Assembly: GCA_921293015.1 (NCBI GenBank)
Contig: OV121086.1
Span: forward strand, 39,945,402-40,009,401
From: Phorcus lineatus
Taxonomy: Eukaryota > Mollusca > Gastropoda > Trochida > Trochidae
DNA: 64,000 nt
Reading direction: 5' to 3'
Shown: piece after piece, positions 1 to 11,644 of the stretch
How positions within the stretch are numbered: the stretch's first letter is position 1
Layout: each line of letters starts with the position of its first letter
Translations under genes and position numbers: made by a program
Notes under the pieces: model-generated
What the model was told of the DNA's origin: nothing
Seen by the model: only the letters and a program-made list of their open reading frames with translations
The model's database searches: none

Positions 1-790
1 TTATTACAAGTTTTTACAATATTTCTTCTAGATAGCATTGCATAATAAATATACATTGCAAGATTCTGTAGTAATAGAGTATTCGTATTTGTTAGCAATG
101 ACAATAGTTTTGTTCTATCTTGGTGATTGTAAAAGTATGGTTTAAGATATTTTGTCCGTCGACTTCTATAGACAGGGCAAATTAAGAGGAAATTTAGCTC
201 ATCTTCCACGGCATTCATATCACAAATTTTACATATTATGTTGTTTCTTTCAATACCCACATATCTACCTGTTTCAACAAACAATTCATGTGATGAACAA
301 CGAAAACGGGATAGAGCATTACGGAACTTTTTCACATCAACTTTTGAAAGATAAGCTTCAAGGCATATTTCAGATTTCCATTGCCTATAATATAAACATT
401 TTGTTGATAATGACATGGATTCTGTCCCAGATTGTAAGTACATATCTTTCATTCTTTGTGTAATTGAACAGATAAATTCTGATTGTAAATGTACACTTTG
501 ATTATACCAAATGTGACCAAATCCTACTTTATTGAGAAACTTTCTTATGTCAGTTACCCAATTTCTTTTACCATTTTCATCATACAGTTTCATCATATTA
601 TATCATTTTTTTGGAAATCTGTGAAATGGCATATTCAGTAATCTTATCCAATAGCTAACAGCTCTAAGTGAAGAGTAAATGACAAGTGGGAATCTGCCAA
701 GTTCTCCGTAAACCATCGCACTACATGTGCTTGGTTAAACACCAAGAAACTTTTTGCATGCATATAAATGGGACTTTTCGATGCTGTCAT
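1..790 (-). pseudogene. C-terminal remnant of a non-LTR retrotransposon polyprotein
   Basis: Read on the minus strand, about 260 codons resemble the region downstream of the reverse transcriptase in many invertebrate LINE polyproteins. In order I see GELGRFPL (near 700), NWVTDIRKFLNKVGF (near 560), a WKSEICLEAYL segment (near 375), FRCSSHELFVETGRY (near 310), and a Cys/His-type cluster with CKIC, VEDE and LLICP (near 240-190). A helical tail ends at the window edge. The frame is open from about 600 to 1, has no usable start, and is broken upstream by one frameshift near 600 and an in-frame TAA near 740, so the copy is dead. The reverse transcriptase and endonuclease domains are not seen upstream; the copy is 5'-truncated or rearranged. 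The family call rests on remembered motif pattern and no search was run; the exact clade is unknown. Confidence 0.7.
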
Positions 791-1982
791 AATGTTTCAA
801 TCCCCATATTTCAGATGTTGAGTTATTTTATTTCATTCATCCATTTCGTAAGTTAATTCATTCTTGAATAATATTTAAAGTTGAGATATTTACGTTATTT
901 TCAAAAGGGTACAGAACATACATTCCACATGTGTTTAAAATTTTCGTGTAATCGTGAAGAGAGAATAATTTGAAACAAATCATAATCACAACCAATAATT
1001 CATACTTGAAAGTTATTAAATAATCAAAATTGCCTTTACCAACATTTAATAAATAAAACGCATAAACAAATATAGTTCCTGTATAATGTTTTCTTCAGAG
1101 TAAATGAGCCCAGTCCAAGCTATTTTCATAAAGCGGATAACCAAAAAACAAAGGATTTGAATATGTCCTGGATATGTAGACTTGCTCTTGTCGTTTATCC
1201 AAGCTTCAGATAGTGACGGTGATTGTTAGAAATAATCATTCTGGGGACCAACGGGACAGTCTTCTCCCAAGCTTGACGGCTGTTCTGTTGATTGGCATAG
1301 CTCACTGGACGTTCGAAGCAGAGATTTGAATCATTCACCACTGGGGGCAGAGTGCCGGTAAGGCGTTGTTAATATGTGTTAACTGTAAGGATAGATCATG
1401 TAAATGATATAATCATTCACTTAGATCTACTTTCCAGCCGATAAATTAATGCTATAGTTTCTTCCCAACCGTTCTTATTTCATACTATTAACAGTTGCTT
1501 TCTATTTAAAACATATCTATTCATACAATGACTGATATATGATAAAGGTTTAGGACAGTTTACTTACCCACAGCTAGACCACTTGCTAAAACATCTAGAT
1601 TGAATAATTTAATGGCATATTGCATCGGGAAAAGTTTTTATTTATGGAAACAAAACAGTTTAGAACAACTCTGAAGATTTTATATTTACTTAGCCTTTAA
1701 AGCTTTTTTAAAACTTACATATATTTGAAAAATAGTCAATAAAATTAAAATAACGAGCATATATCTTTAAATTTAACTTGAAGAGAATATCCTGCCATTT
1801 CTATTACGAGCTGTTTTCGCCGTCCACTCGCTTCTCTGTAAACCTTTTAATTTTTCTCAACAAAATTCAACTTACCTAAATTCCAAGGAAGGGTAATGGT
1901 TGGCTGGCACGAGGAAACCTTCAGAATCCTTTTAATTCTTTATGTTTTCTACAGAATGGCGTCTGACTCAGATGTCCTAGGG
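791..1982. other. AT-rich non-coding stretch
   Basis: No open frame, RNA gene or clear repeat could be supported here. A short phrase at 1945-1980, TTTTCTACAG followed by ATGGCGTCTGACTC, has the look of a splice acceptor before a start codon, but the frame closes after about 12 codons. Confidence 0.5.
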
Positions 1983-2365
1983 TTGCTGTTGTGAAGGGAC
2001 GTAAACCTGTTGTTGGAGACTTGTCTGTTTGAGGTGTCCAATCCGAAGTCAGCTTTCCCCATCATTAGTTTAGGGGTGATTAGCTGCAGGCAACTGTTCT
2101 CGAGGTTCTCAAGAACTGCTCTGCCAGGATTGGTATAACAAGGCGGTACACCTTGTTTAAATTCAGGGGCCATGCTTAGCATGGGGAATAGGGACCACAT
2201 AGTTCCCAGTGTGGATGCGCAGTTTAGATTGTAGGGTACACCTCATGGGTAGGTTTAGTTTAGAGATAGGTTCCCCCTTCCCCTCAGACAGTTTCCAACA
2301 TATGGTTGCTAGCTTCATAAACATGCTCCTGGACAGGCTGGTGACCGTGTCAGAGGACCAAGGTG
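1983..2365 (+). repeat. Direct-repeat block, copy 1 (left flank of satellite 1)
   Basis: This ~380 bp block is repeated in the same orientation at 22388-22752, immediately beyond the other end of satellite 1. The copies agree over nearly their whole length, from GTTGTGAAGGGACGTAAACC to GTGTCAGAGGACCAA. Differences are scattered substitutions, a 17 bp stretch near 2255 present only here, and small indels. The block ends in a candidate exon and splice donor. The pair could be a tandem gene-segment duplication split by satellite growth, or two copies of one dispersed element. Confidence 0.85.
2288..2362 (+). CDS. Candidate 75 bp internal exon (copy A)
   Basis: A pyrimidine-rich acceptor (TTCCCCCTTCCCCTCAG, ending at 2287) is followed by 75 bp and a near-consensus donor, CCAAG|GTGAGTAC at 2363. 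The one frame without stops encodes SFQHMVASFINMLLDRLVTV followed by SEDQ, a plausible amphipathic helix, with 2 nt before and 1 nt after the 24 full codons, so it would be a symmetric phase 1-1 exon. A near-copy lies at 22671-22746. I do not recognise the protein. No adjoining exon is certain, so this may be a real but unidentified gene exon or part of a repeated element with chance splice signals. Confidence 0.35.
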
Positions 2366-2559
2366 AGTACTGTCCTTTGAATTGTCAGCCATGTCTATAG
2401 TCAATACCAAATGTATGAATTCACTGAACCAATTGTACGCTAAACTGATATTCTAGTTAATAAAACCAAGGTTAGATAACTGAAAACGTCACTAACGAAT
2501 TCATTCTTAGAAAGTGTTTATTTTAATTCTTAATATATCTTTGCCAAATCTACATGAAA
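2366..2559. other. Unique spacer before satellite 1
   Basis: AT-rich sequence between the candidate exon and the first recognisable satellite monomer. Phrases near 2530-2570 already resemble degraded satellite 1, so the array edge is gradual. Confidence 0.5.
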
Positions 2560-3400
2560 ATAAAGTCACTATTTTAACTTTTTATATCTATCATAAAGAA
2601 AATCAATATCAACAAGTTCATTCTCTTTGCATGAGCAGAAGACGATCTTGAGGGGTTGCGGTCCGAGAGGAAGACCCAAGAGGGGGCGCGGTCCGAGAAG
2701 ACGACCTTGACGGGTTGCGGTCCGAGAGGAAGACCCTAGAGGGGTTGCGGTCCCAGAGAAAGACCCATGTGGGCGATGCCTGATGAGACGACCGAGGGAG
2801 GTAGGAATCATATCTTTTAGGTCGAGCATTTAGCTCACATTATAAAAAAGCTTGACAAAGCTTCTTAACAGTCGAGAATTGGAAAGAGTTTGTGGCATTG
2901 GTAAAGGTATATAATAGTTATTCAGCAAAACATTTTGTTCTTTTTATCATTCTTTGAAAAGCCTTTGAAAACTTACAAAACCTGCATGAAAATATAGTAA
3001 ATGTTTTTGAAGTCTAGATAGCATTCCTAAGAAATTCAACATTCTATAACTGTTGTGCTTGTATATGAAGTTATTGGTAGAAAGTGTTTGATGCACATCC
3101 TTGATACATTTTTTAAGATCAATGACACAAATATCTATCTCTTTGCATGAGCAGAAGAAGACCTTGAGGGGTTGCGGTCCGAGAGGAAGACCCTAGAGGG
3201 GTTGCGGTCACAGAGAAAGACCCATGTGGGCGATGCCTGATGAGAGGGCCGAGGGAGGTAGGAATCATATCTTTTAGGTCGAGCATTTAGCTCACATTAT
3301 AAAAAAGCTTGACAAAGCTTCTTAACAGTCGAGAATTGGAAAGAGTTTTTGGCATTGGTAAAGGTATATAATAGTTATTCAGCAAAACATTTTGTTCTTT

Positions 3401-6400
3401 TTATCATTCTTTGAAAAGCCTTTGAAAACTTACAAAACCTGCATGAAAATATAGTAAATGATTTTGAAGTCTAGATAGCATTCCTAAGAAATTCAACATT
3501 CTATAACTGTTGTGCTTGTATATGAAGTTATTGGTAGAAAGTGTTTGATGCACATCCTTGATACATTTTTTAAGATCAATTACACAAATATTTATCTCTT
3601 TGCATGAGCAGAAGAAGACCTTGAGGGGTTGCGGTCCGAGAGGAAGACCCAAGAGGGGGCGCGGTCCGAGAAGACGACCTTGAGGGGTTGCGGTCCGAGA
3701 GGAAGACCCTAGAGGGGTTGCGGTCCCAGAGAAAGACCCATGTGGGCGATGCCTGATGAGAGGGCCGAGGGAGGTAGGAATCATATCTTTTAGGTCGAGC
3801 ATTTAGCTCACATTATAAAAAAGCTTGACAAAGCTTCTTAACAGTCGAATTGGAAAGAGTTTGTGGCATTGGTAAAGGTATATAATAGTTATTCAGCAAA
3901 ACATTTTGTTCTTTTTATCATTCTTTGAAAAGCCTTTGAAAACTTACAAAACCTGCATGAAAATATAGTAAATGTTTTTGAAGTCTAGATAGCATTCCTA
4001 AGAAATTCAACATTCTATAACTGTTGTGCTTGTATATGAAGTTATTGGTAGAAAGTGTTTGATGCACATCCTTGATACATTTTTTAAGATCAATGACAGA
4101 AATATTTATCTCTTTGCATGAGCAGAAGAAGACCTTGAGGGGTTGCGGTCTGAGAGGAAGACCCAAGAGGGGGCGTCGTCCGAGAAGACGACCTTGAGGG
4201 GTTGCGGTCCGAGAGGAAGACCCTAGAGGGGTTGCGGTCCAGGAGAAAGACCCATGTGGGCGATGCCTGATGAGACGACCAAGGGAGGTAGGAATCATAT
4301 CTTTTCAGTCAAGCATTTAGCTCACATTATAAAAAAGCTTGACAAAGCTTCTTAACAGTCGAGAATTGGAAAGAGTTTTTGGCATTGGTAAAGGTATATA
4401 ATAGTTATTCAGCAAAACATTTTGTTCTTTTTATCATTCTTTGAAAAGCCTTTGAAAACTTACAAAACCTGCATGAAAATATAGTAAATGATTTTGAAGT
4501 CTAGATAGCATTCCTAAGAAATTCAACATTCTATAACTGTTGTGCTTGTATATGAAGTTATTGGTAGAAAGTGTTTGATGCACATCCTTGATACATTTTT
4601 TAAGATCAATTACACAAATATTTATCTCTTTGCATGAGCAGAAGAAGACCTTGAGGGGTTGCGGTCCGAGAGGAAGACCCAAGAGGGGGCGCGGTCCGAG
4701 AAGACGACCTTGAGGGGTTGCGGTCCGAGAGGAAGACCCTAGAGGGGTTGCGGTCCCAGAGAAAGACCCATGTGGGCGATGCCTGATGAGAGGGCCGAGG
4801 GAGGTAGGAATCATATCTTTTAGGTCGAGCATTTAGCTCACATTATAAAAAAGCTTGACAAAGCTTCTTAACAGTCGAATTGGAAAGAGTTTGTGGCATT
4901 GGTAAAGGTATATAATAGTTATTCAGCAAAACATTTTGTTCTTTTTATCATTCTTTGAAAAGCCTTTGAAAACTTACAAAACCTGCATGAAAATATAGTA
5001 AATGTTTTTGAAGTCTAGATAGCATTCCTAAGAAATTCAACATTCTATAACTGTTGTGCTTGTATATGAAGTTATTGGTAGAAAGTGTTTGATGCACATC
5101 CTTGATACATTTTTTAAGATCAATGACACAAATATTTATCTCTTTGCATGAGCAGAAGAAGACCTTGAGGGGTTGCGGTCTGAGAGGAAGACCCAAGAGG
5201 GGGCGTCGTCCGAGAAGACGACCTTGAGGGGTTGCGGTCCGAGAGGAAGACCCTAGAGGGGTTGCGGTCCAGGAGAAAGACCCATGTGGGCGATGCCTGA
5301 TGAGACGACCAAGGGAGGTAGGAATCATATCTTTTCAGTCAAGCATTTAGCTCACATTATAAAAAAGCTTGACAAAGCTTCTTAACAGTCGAGAATTGGA
5401 AAGAGTTTGTGGCATTGGTAAAGGTATATAATAGTTATTCAGCAAAACATTTTGTTCTTTTTATCATTCTTTGAAAAGCCTTTGAAAACTTACAAAACCT
5501 GCATGAAAATATAGTAAATGATTTTGAAGTCTAGATAGCATTCCTAAGAAATTCAACATTCTATAACTGTTGTGCTTGTATATGAAGTTATTGGTAGAAA
5601 GTGTTTGATGCACATCCTTGATACATTTTTTAAGATCAATGACACAAATATTTATCTCTTTGCATGAGCAGAAGAAGACCTTGAGGGGTTGCGGTCTGAG
5701 AGGAAGACCCAAGAGGGGGCGTCGTCCGAGAAGACGACCTTGAGGGGTTGCGGTCCGAGAGGAAGACCCTAGAGGGGTTGCGGTCCCAGAGAAAGACCCA
5801 TGTGGGCGATGCCTGATGAGAGGGCCGAGGGAGGTAGGAATCATATCTTTTCAGTCAAGCATTTAGCTCACATTATAAAAAAGCTTGACAAAGCTTCTTA
5901 ACAGTCGAGAATTGGAAAGAGTTTGTGGCATTGGTAAAGGTATATAATAGTTATTCAGCAAAACATTTTGTTCTTTTTATCATTCTTTGAAAAACCTTTG
6001 AAAACTTACAAAACCTACATGAAAGTATAGTAAATGTTTTTGAAGTCTTAATAGCATTCCTAAGAAATTCAACATTCTATAACTGTTGTGCTTGTATATG
6101 AAGTTATTGGTAGAAAGTGTTTGATGCACATCCTTGATACATTTTTAAAGATCAATGACACAAATATTTATCTCTTTGCATGAGCAGAAGAAGACCTTGA
6201 GGGGTTGCGGTCCGAGAGGAAGACCCAAGAGGGGGCGCGGTCCGAGAAGACGACCTTGAGGGGTTGCGGTCCGAGAGGAAGACCCTAGAGGGGTTGCGGT
6301 CCCAGAGAAAGACCCATGTGGGCGATGCCTGATGAGAGGGCCGAGGGAGGTAGGAATCATATCTTTTAGGTCGAGCATTTAGCTCACATTATAAAAAAGC

Positions 6401-7522
6401 TTGACAAAGCTTCTTAACAGTCGAATTGGAAAGAGTTTGTGGCATTGGTAAAGGTATATAATAGTTATTCAGCAAAACATTTTGTTCTTTTTATCATTCT
6501 TTGAAAAACCTTTGAAAACTTACAAAACCTGCATGAAAATATAGTAAATGTTTTTGAAGTCTAGATAGCATTCCTAAGAAATTCAACATTCTATAACTGT
6601 TGTGCTTGTGTATGAAGTTATTGGTAGAAAGTGTTTGATGCACATCCTTGATACATTTTTTAAGATCAATGACAGAAATATTTATCTCTTTGCATGAGCA
6701 GAAGAAGACCTTGAGGGGTTGCGGTCTGAGAGGAAGACCCAAGAGGGGGCGTCGTCCGAAAAGACGACCTTGAGGGGTTGCGGTCCGAGAGGAAGACCCT
6801 AGAGGGGTTGCGGTCCCAGAGAAAGACCCATGTGGGCGATGCCTGATGAGACGACCGAGGGAGGTAGGAAACATATCTTTTCAGTCAAGCATTTAGCTCA
6901 CATTATAAAAAAGCTTGACAAAGCTTCTTAACAGTCGAGAATTGGAAAGAGTTTGTGGCATTGGTAAAGGTATATAATAGTTATTCAGCAAAACATTTTG
7001 TTCTTTTTATCATTCTTTGAAAAACCTTTGAAAACTTACAAAACCTACATGAAAGTATAGTAAATGTTTTTGAAGTCTAGATAGCATTCCTAAGAAATTC
7101 AACATTCTATAACTGTTGTGCTTGTATATGAAGTTATTGGTAGAAAGTGTTTGATGCACATCCTTGATACATTTTTTAAGATCAATGACACAAATATTTA
7201 TCTCTTTGCATGAGCAGAAGAAGACCTTGAGGGGTTGCGGTCCGAGAGGAAGACCCAAGAGGGGGCGCGGTCCGAGAAGACGACCTTGAGGGGTTGCGGT
7301 CCGAGAGGAAGACCCTAGAGGGGTTGCGGTCCCAGAGAAAGACCCATGTGGGCGATGCCTGATGAGACGGCTGAGGGAGGTAGGAGTCATATCTTTTAGG
7401 TCGAGCATTTAGCTCACATTATAAAAAAGCTTGACAAAGCTTCTTAACAGTCGAGAATTGGAAAGAGTTTGTGGCATTGGTAAAGGTATATAATAGTTAT
7501 TCAGCAAAACATTTTGTTCTTT
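3401..7522. repeat. Satellite 1 higher-order repeat, copy 1 (8 monomers)
   Basis: Eight consecutive monomers form a 4,122 bp block that recurs at 7523. Position-specific variants repeat at exactly this spacing. Examples: monomer 6 has GTCTTAATAGC (near 6043) and TTTTTAAAGATC; monomer 7 has CGTCCGAAAAGACG and GGAAACATATC; monomer 8 has GACGGCTGAGGG and GGAGTCATATC. Monomers inside the block differ from each other far more than block copies do. Confidence 0.92.
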
Positions 7523-10500
7523 TTATCATTCTTTGAAAAGCCTTTGAAAACTTACAAAACCTGCATGAAAATATAGTAAATGATTTTGAAGTCTAGATAG
7601 CATTCCTAAGAAATTCAACATTCTATAACTGTTGTGCTTGTATATGAAGTTATTGGTAGAAAGTGTTTGATGCACATCCTTGATACATTTTTTAAGATCA
7701 ATGACACAAATATTTATCTCTTTGCATGAGCAGAAGAAGACCTTGAGGGGTTGCGGTCCGAGAGGAAGACCCAAGAGGGGGCGCGGTCCGAGAAGACGAC
7801 CTTGAGGGGTTGCGGTCCGAGAGGAAGACCCTAGAGGGGTTGCGGTCCCAGAGAAAGACCCATGTGGGCGATGCCTGATGAGAGGGCCGAGGGAGGTAGG
7901 AATCATATCTTTTAGGTCGAGCATTTAGCTCACATTATAAAAAAGCTTGACAAAGCTTCTTAACAGTCGAATTGGAAAGAGTTTGTGGCATTGGTAAAGG
8001 TATATAATAGTTATTCAGCAAAACATTTTGTTCTTTTTATCATTCTTTGAAAAGCCTTTGAAAACTTACAAAACCTGCATGAAAATATAGTAAATGTTTT
8101 TGAAGTCTAGATAGCATTCCTAAGAAATTCAACATTCTATAACTGTTGTGCTTGTATATGAAGTTATTGGTAGAAAGTGTTTGATGCACATCCTTGATAC
8201 ATTTTTTAAGATCAATGACACAAATATTTATCTCTTTGCATGAGCAGAAGAAGACCTTGAGGGGTTGCGGTCTGAGAGGAAGACCCAAGAGGGGGCGTCG
8301 TCCGAGAAGACGACCTTGAGGGGTTGCGGTCCGAGAGGAAGACCCTAGAGGGGTTGCGGTCCAGGAGAAAGACCCATGTGGGCGATGCCTGATGAGACGA
8401 CCAAGGGAGGTAGGAATCATATCTTTTCAGTCAAGCATTTAGCTCACATTATAAAAAAGCTTGACAAAGCTTCTTAACAGTCGAGAATTGGAAAGAGTTT
8501 GTGGCATTGGTAAAGGTATATAATAGTTATTCAGCAAAACATTTTGTTCTTTTTATCATTCTTTGAAAAGCCTTTGAAAACTTACAAAACCTGCATGAAA
8601 ATATAGTAAATGATTTTGAAGTCTAGATAGCATTCCTAAGAAATTCAACATTCTATAACTGTTGTGCTTGTATATGAAGTTATTGGTAGAAAGTGTTTGA
8701 TGCACATCCTTGATACATTTTTTAAGATCAATTACACAAATATTTATCTCTTTGCATGAGCAGAAGAAGACCTTGAGGGGTTGCGGTCCGAGAGGAAGAC
8801 CCAAGAGGGGGCGCGGTCCGAGAAGACGACCTTGAGGGGTTGCGGTCCGAGAGGAAGACCCTAGAGGGGTTGCGGTCCCAGAGAAAGACCCATGTGGGCG
8901 ATGCCTGATGAGAGGGCCGAGGGAGGTAGGAATCATATCTTTTAGGTCGAGCATTTAGCTCACATTATAAAAAAGCTTGACAAAGCTTCTTAACAGTCGA
9001 ATTGGAAAGAGTTTGTGGCATTGGTAAAGGTATATAATAGTTATTCAGCAAAACATTTTGTTCTTTTTATCATTCTTTGAAAAGCCTTTGAAAACTTACA
9101 AAACCTGCATGAAAATATAGTAAATGTTTTTGAAGTCTAGATAGCATTCCTAAGAAATTCAACATTCTATAACTGTTGTGCTTGTATATGAAGTTATTGG
9201 TAGAAAGTGTTTGATGCACATCCTTGATACATTTTTTAAGATCAATGACACAAATATTTATCTCTTTGCATGAGCAGAAGAAGACCTTGAGGGGTTGCGG
9301 TCTGAGAGGAAGACCCAAGAGGGGGCGTCGTCCGAGAAGACGACCTTGAGGGGTTGCGGTCCGAGAGGAAGACCCTAGAGGGGTTGCGGTCCAGGAGAAA
9401 GACCCATGTGGGCGATGCCTGATGAGACGACCAAGGGAGGTAGGAATCATATCTTTTCAGTCAAGCATTTAGCTCACATTATAAAAAAGCTTGACAAAGC
9501 TTCTTAACAGTCGAGAATTGGAAAGAGTTTTTGGCATTGGTAAAGGTATATAATAGTTATTCAGCAAAACATTTTGTTCTTTTTATCATTCTTTGAAAAG
9601 CCTTTGAAAACTTACAAAACCTGCATGAAAATATAGTAAATGATTTTGAAGTCTAGATAGCATTCCTAAGAAATTCAACATTCTATAACTGTTGTGCTTG
9701 TATATGAAGTTATTGGTAGAAAGTGTTTGATGCACATCCTTGATACATTTTTTAAGATCAATGACACAAATATTTATCTCTTTGCATGAGCAGAAGAAGA
9801 CCTTGAGGGGTTGCGGTCTGAGAGGAAGACCCAAGAGGGGGCGTCGTCCGAGAAGACGACCTTGAGGGGTTGCGGTCCGAGAGGAAGACCCTAGAGGGGT
9901 TGCGGTCCCAGAGAAAGACCCATGTGGGCGATGCCTGATGAGAGGGCCGAGGGAGGTAGGAATCATATCTTTTCAGTCAAGCATTTAGCTCACATTATAA
10001 AAAAGCTTGACAAAGCTTCTTAACAGTCGAGAATTGGAAAGAGTTTGTGGCATTGGTAAAGGTATATAATAGTTATTCAGCAAAACATTTTGTTCTTTTT
10101 ATCATTCTTTGAAAAACCTTTGAAAACTTACAAAACCTACATGAAAGTATAGTAAATGTTTTTGAAGTCTTAATAGCATTCCTAAGAAATTCAACATTCT
10201 ATAACTGTTGTGCTTGTATATGAAGTTATTGGTAGAAAGTGTTTGATGCACATCCTTGATACATTTTTAAAGATCAATGACACAAATATTTATCTCTTTG
10301 CATGAGCAGAAGAAGACCTTGAGGGGTTGCGGTCCGAGAGGAAGACCCAAGAGGGGGCGCGGTCCGAGAAGACGACCTTGAGGGGTTGCGGTCCGAGAGG
10401 AAGACCCTAGAGGGGTTGCGGTCCCAGAGAAAGACCCATGTGGGCGATGCCTGATGAGAGGGCCGAGGGAGGTAGGAATCATATCTTTTAGGTCGAGCAT

Positions 10501-11644
10501 TTAGCTCACATTATAAAAAAGCTTGACAAAGCTTCTTAACAGTCGAATTGGAAAGAGTTTGTGGCATTGGTAAAGGTATATAATAGTTATTCAGCAAAAC
10601 ATTTTGTTCTTTTTATCATTCTTTGAAAAACCTTTGAAAACTTACAAAACCTGCATGAAAATATAGTAAATGTTTTTGAAGTCTAGATAGCATTCCTAAG
10701 AAATTCAACATTCTATAACTGTTGTGCTTGTGTATGAAGTTATTGGTAGAAAGTGTTTGATGCACATCCTTGATACATTTTTTAAGATCAATGACAGAAA
10801 TATTTATCTCTTTGCATGAGCAGAAGAAGACCTTGAGGGGTTGCGGTCTGAGAGGAAGACCCAAGAGGGGGCGTCGTCCGAAAAGACGACCTTGAGGGGT
10901 TGCGGTCCGAGAGGAAGACCCTAGAGGGGTTGCGGTCCCAGAGAAAGACCCATGTGGGCGATGCCTGATGAGACGACCGAGGGAGGTAGGAAACATATCT
11001 TTTCAGTCAAGCATTTAGCTCACATTATAAAAAAGCTTGACTAAGCTTCTTAACAGTCGAGAATTGGAAAGAGTTTGTGGCATTGGTAAAGGTATATAAT
11101 AGTTATTCAGCAAAACATTTTGTTCTTTTTATCATTCTTTGAAAAACCTTTGAAAACTTACAAAACCTACATGAAAGTATAGTAAATGTTTTTGAAGTCT
11201 AGATAGCATTCCTAAGAAATTCAACATTCTATAACTGTTGTGCTTGTATATGAAGTTATTGGTAGAAAGTGTTTGATGCACATCCTTGATACATTTTTTA
11301 AGATCAATGACACAAATATTTATCTCTTTGCATGAGCAGAAGAAGACCTTGAGGGGTTGCGGTCCGAGAGGAAGACCCAAGAGGGGGCGCGGTCCGAGAA
11401 GACGACCTTGAGGGGTTGCGGTCCGAGAGGAAGACCCTAGAGGGGTTGCGGTCCCAGAGAAAGACCCATGTGGGCGATGCCTGATGAGACGGCTGAGGGA
11501 GGTAGGAGTCATATCTTTTAGGTCGAGCATTTAGCTCACATTATAAAAAAGCTTGACAAAGCTTCTTAACAGTCGAGAATTGGAAAGAGTTTGTGGCATT
11601 GGTAAAGGTATATAATAGTTATTCAGCAAAACATTTTGTTCTTT
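7523..11644. repeat. Satellite 1 higher-order repeat, copy 2 (8 monomers)
   Basis: Same eight monomer types in the same order as 3401-7522, offset by exactly 4,122 bp. Only isolated differences were seen, such as CAATTACACAAAT to CAATGACACAAAT in monomer 1 and GACAAAGC to GACTAAGC near 11041. This indicates recent block duplication or conversion. Confidence 0.92.

Noticed and set aside
152..463. Plus-strand 103-codon frame with hydrophobic segments
   Set aside because: It lies opposite the better-supported minus-strand LINE remnant.
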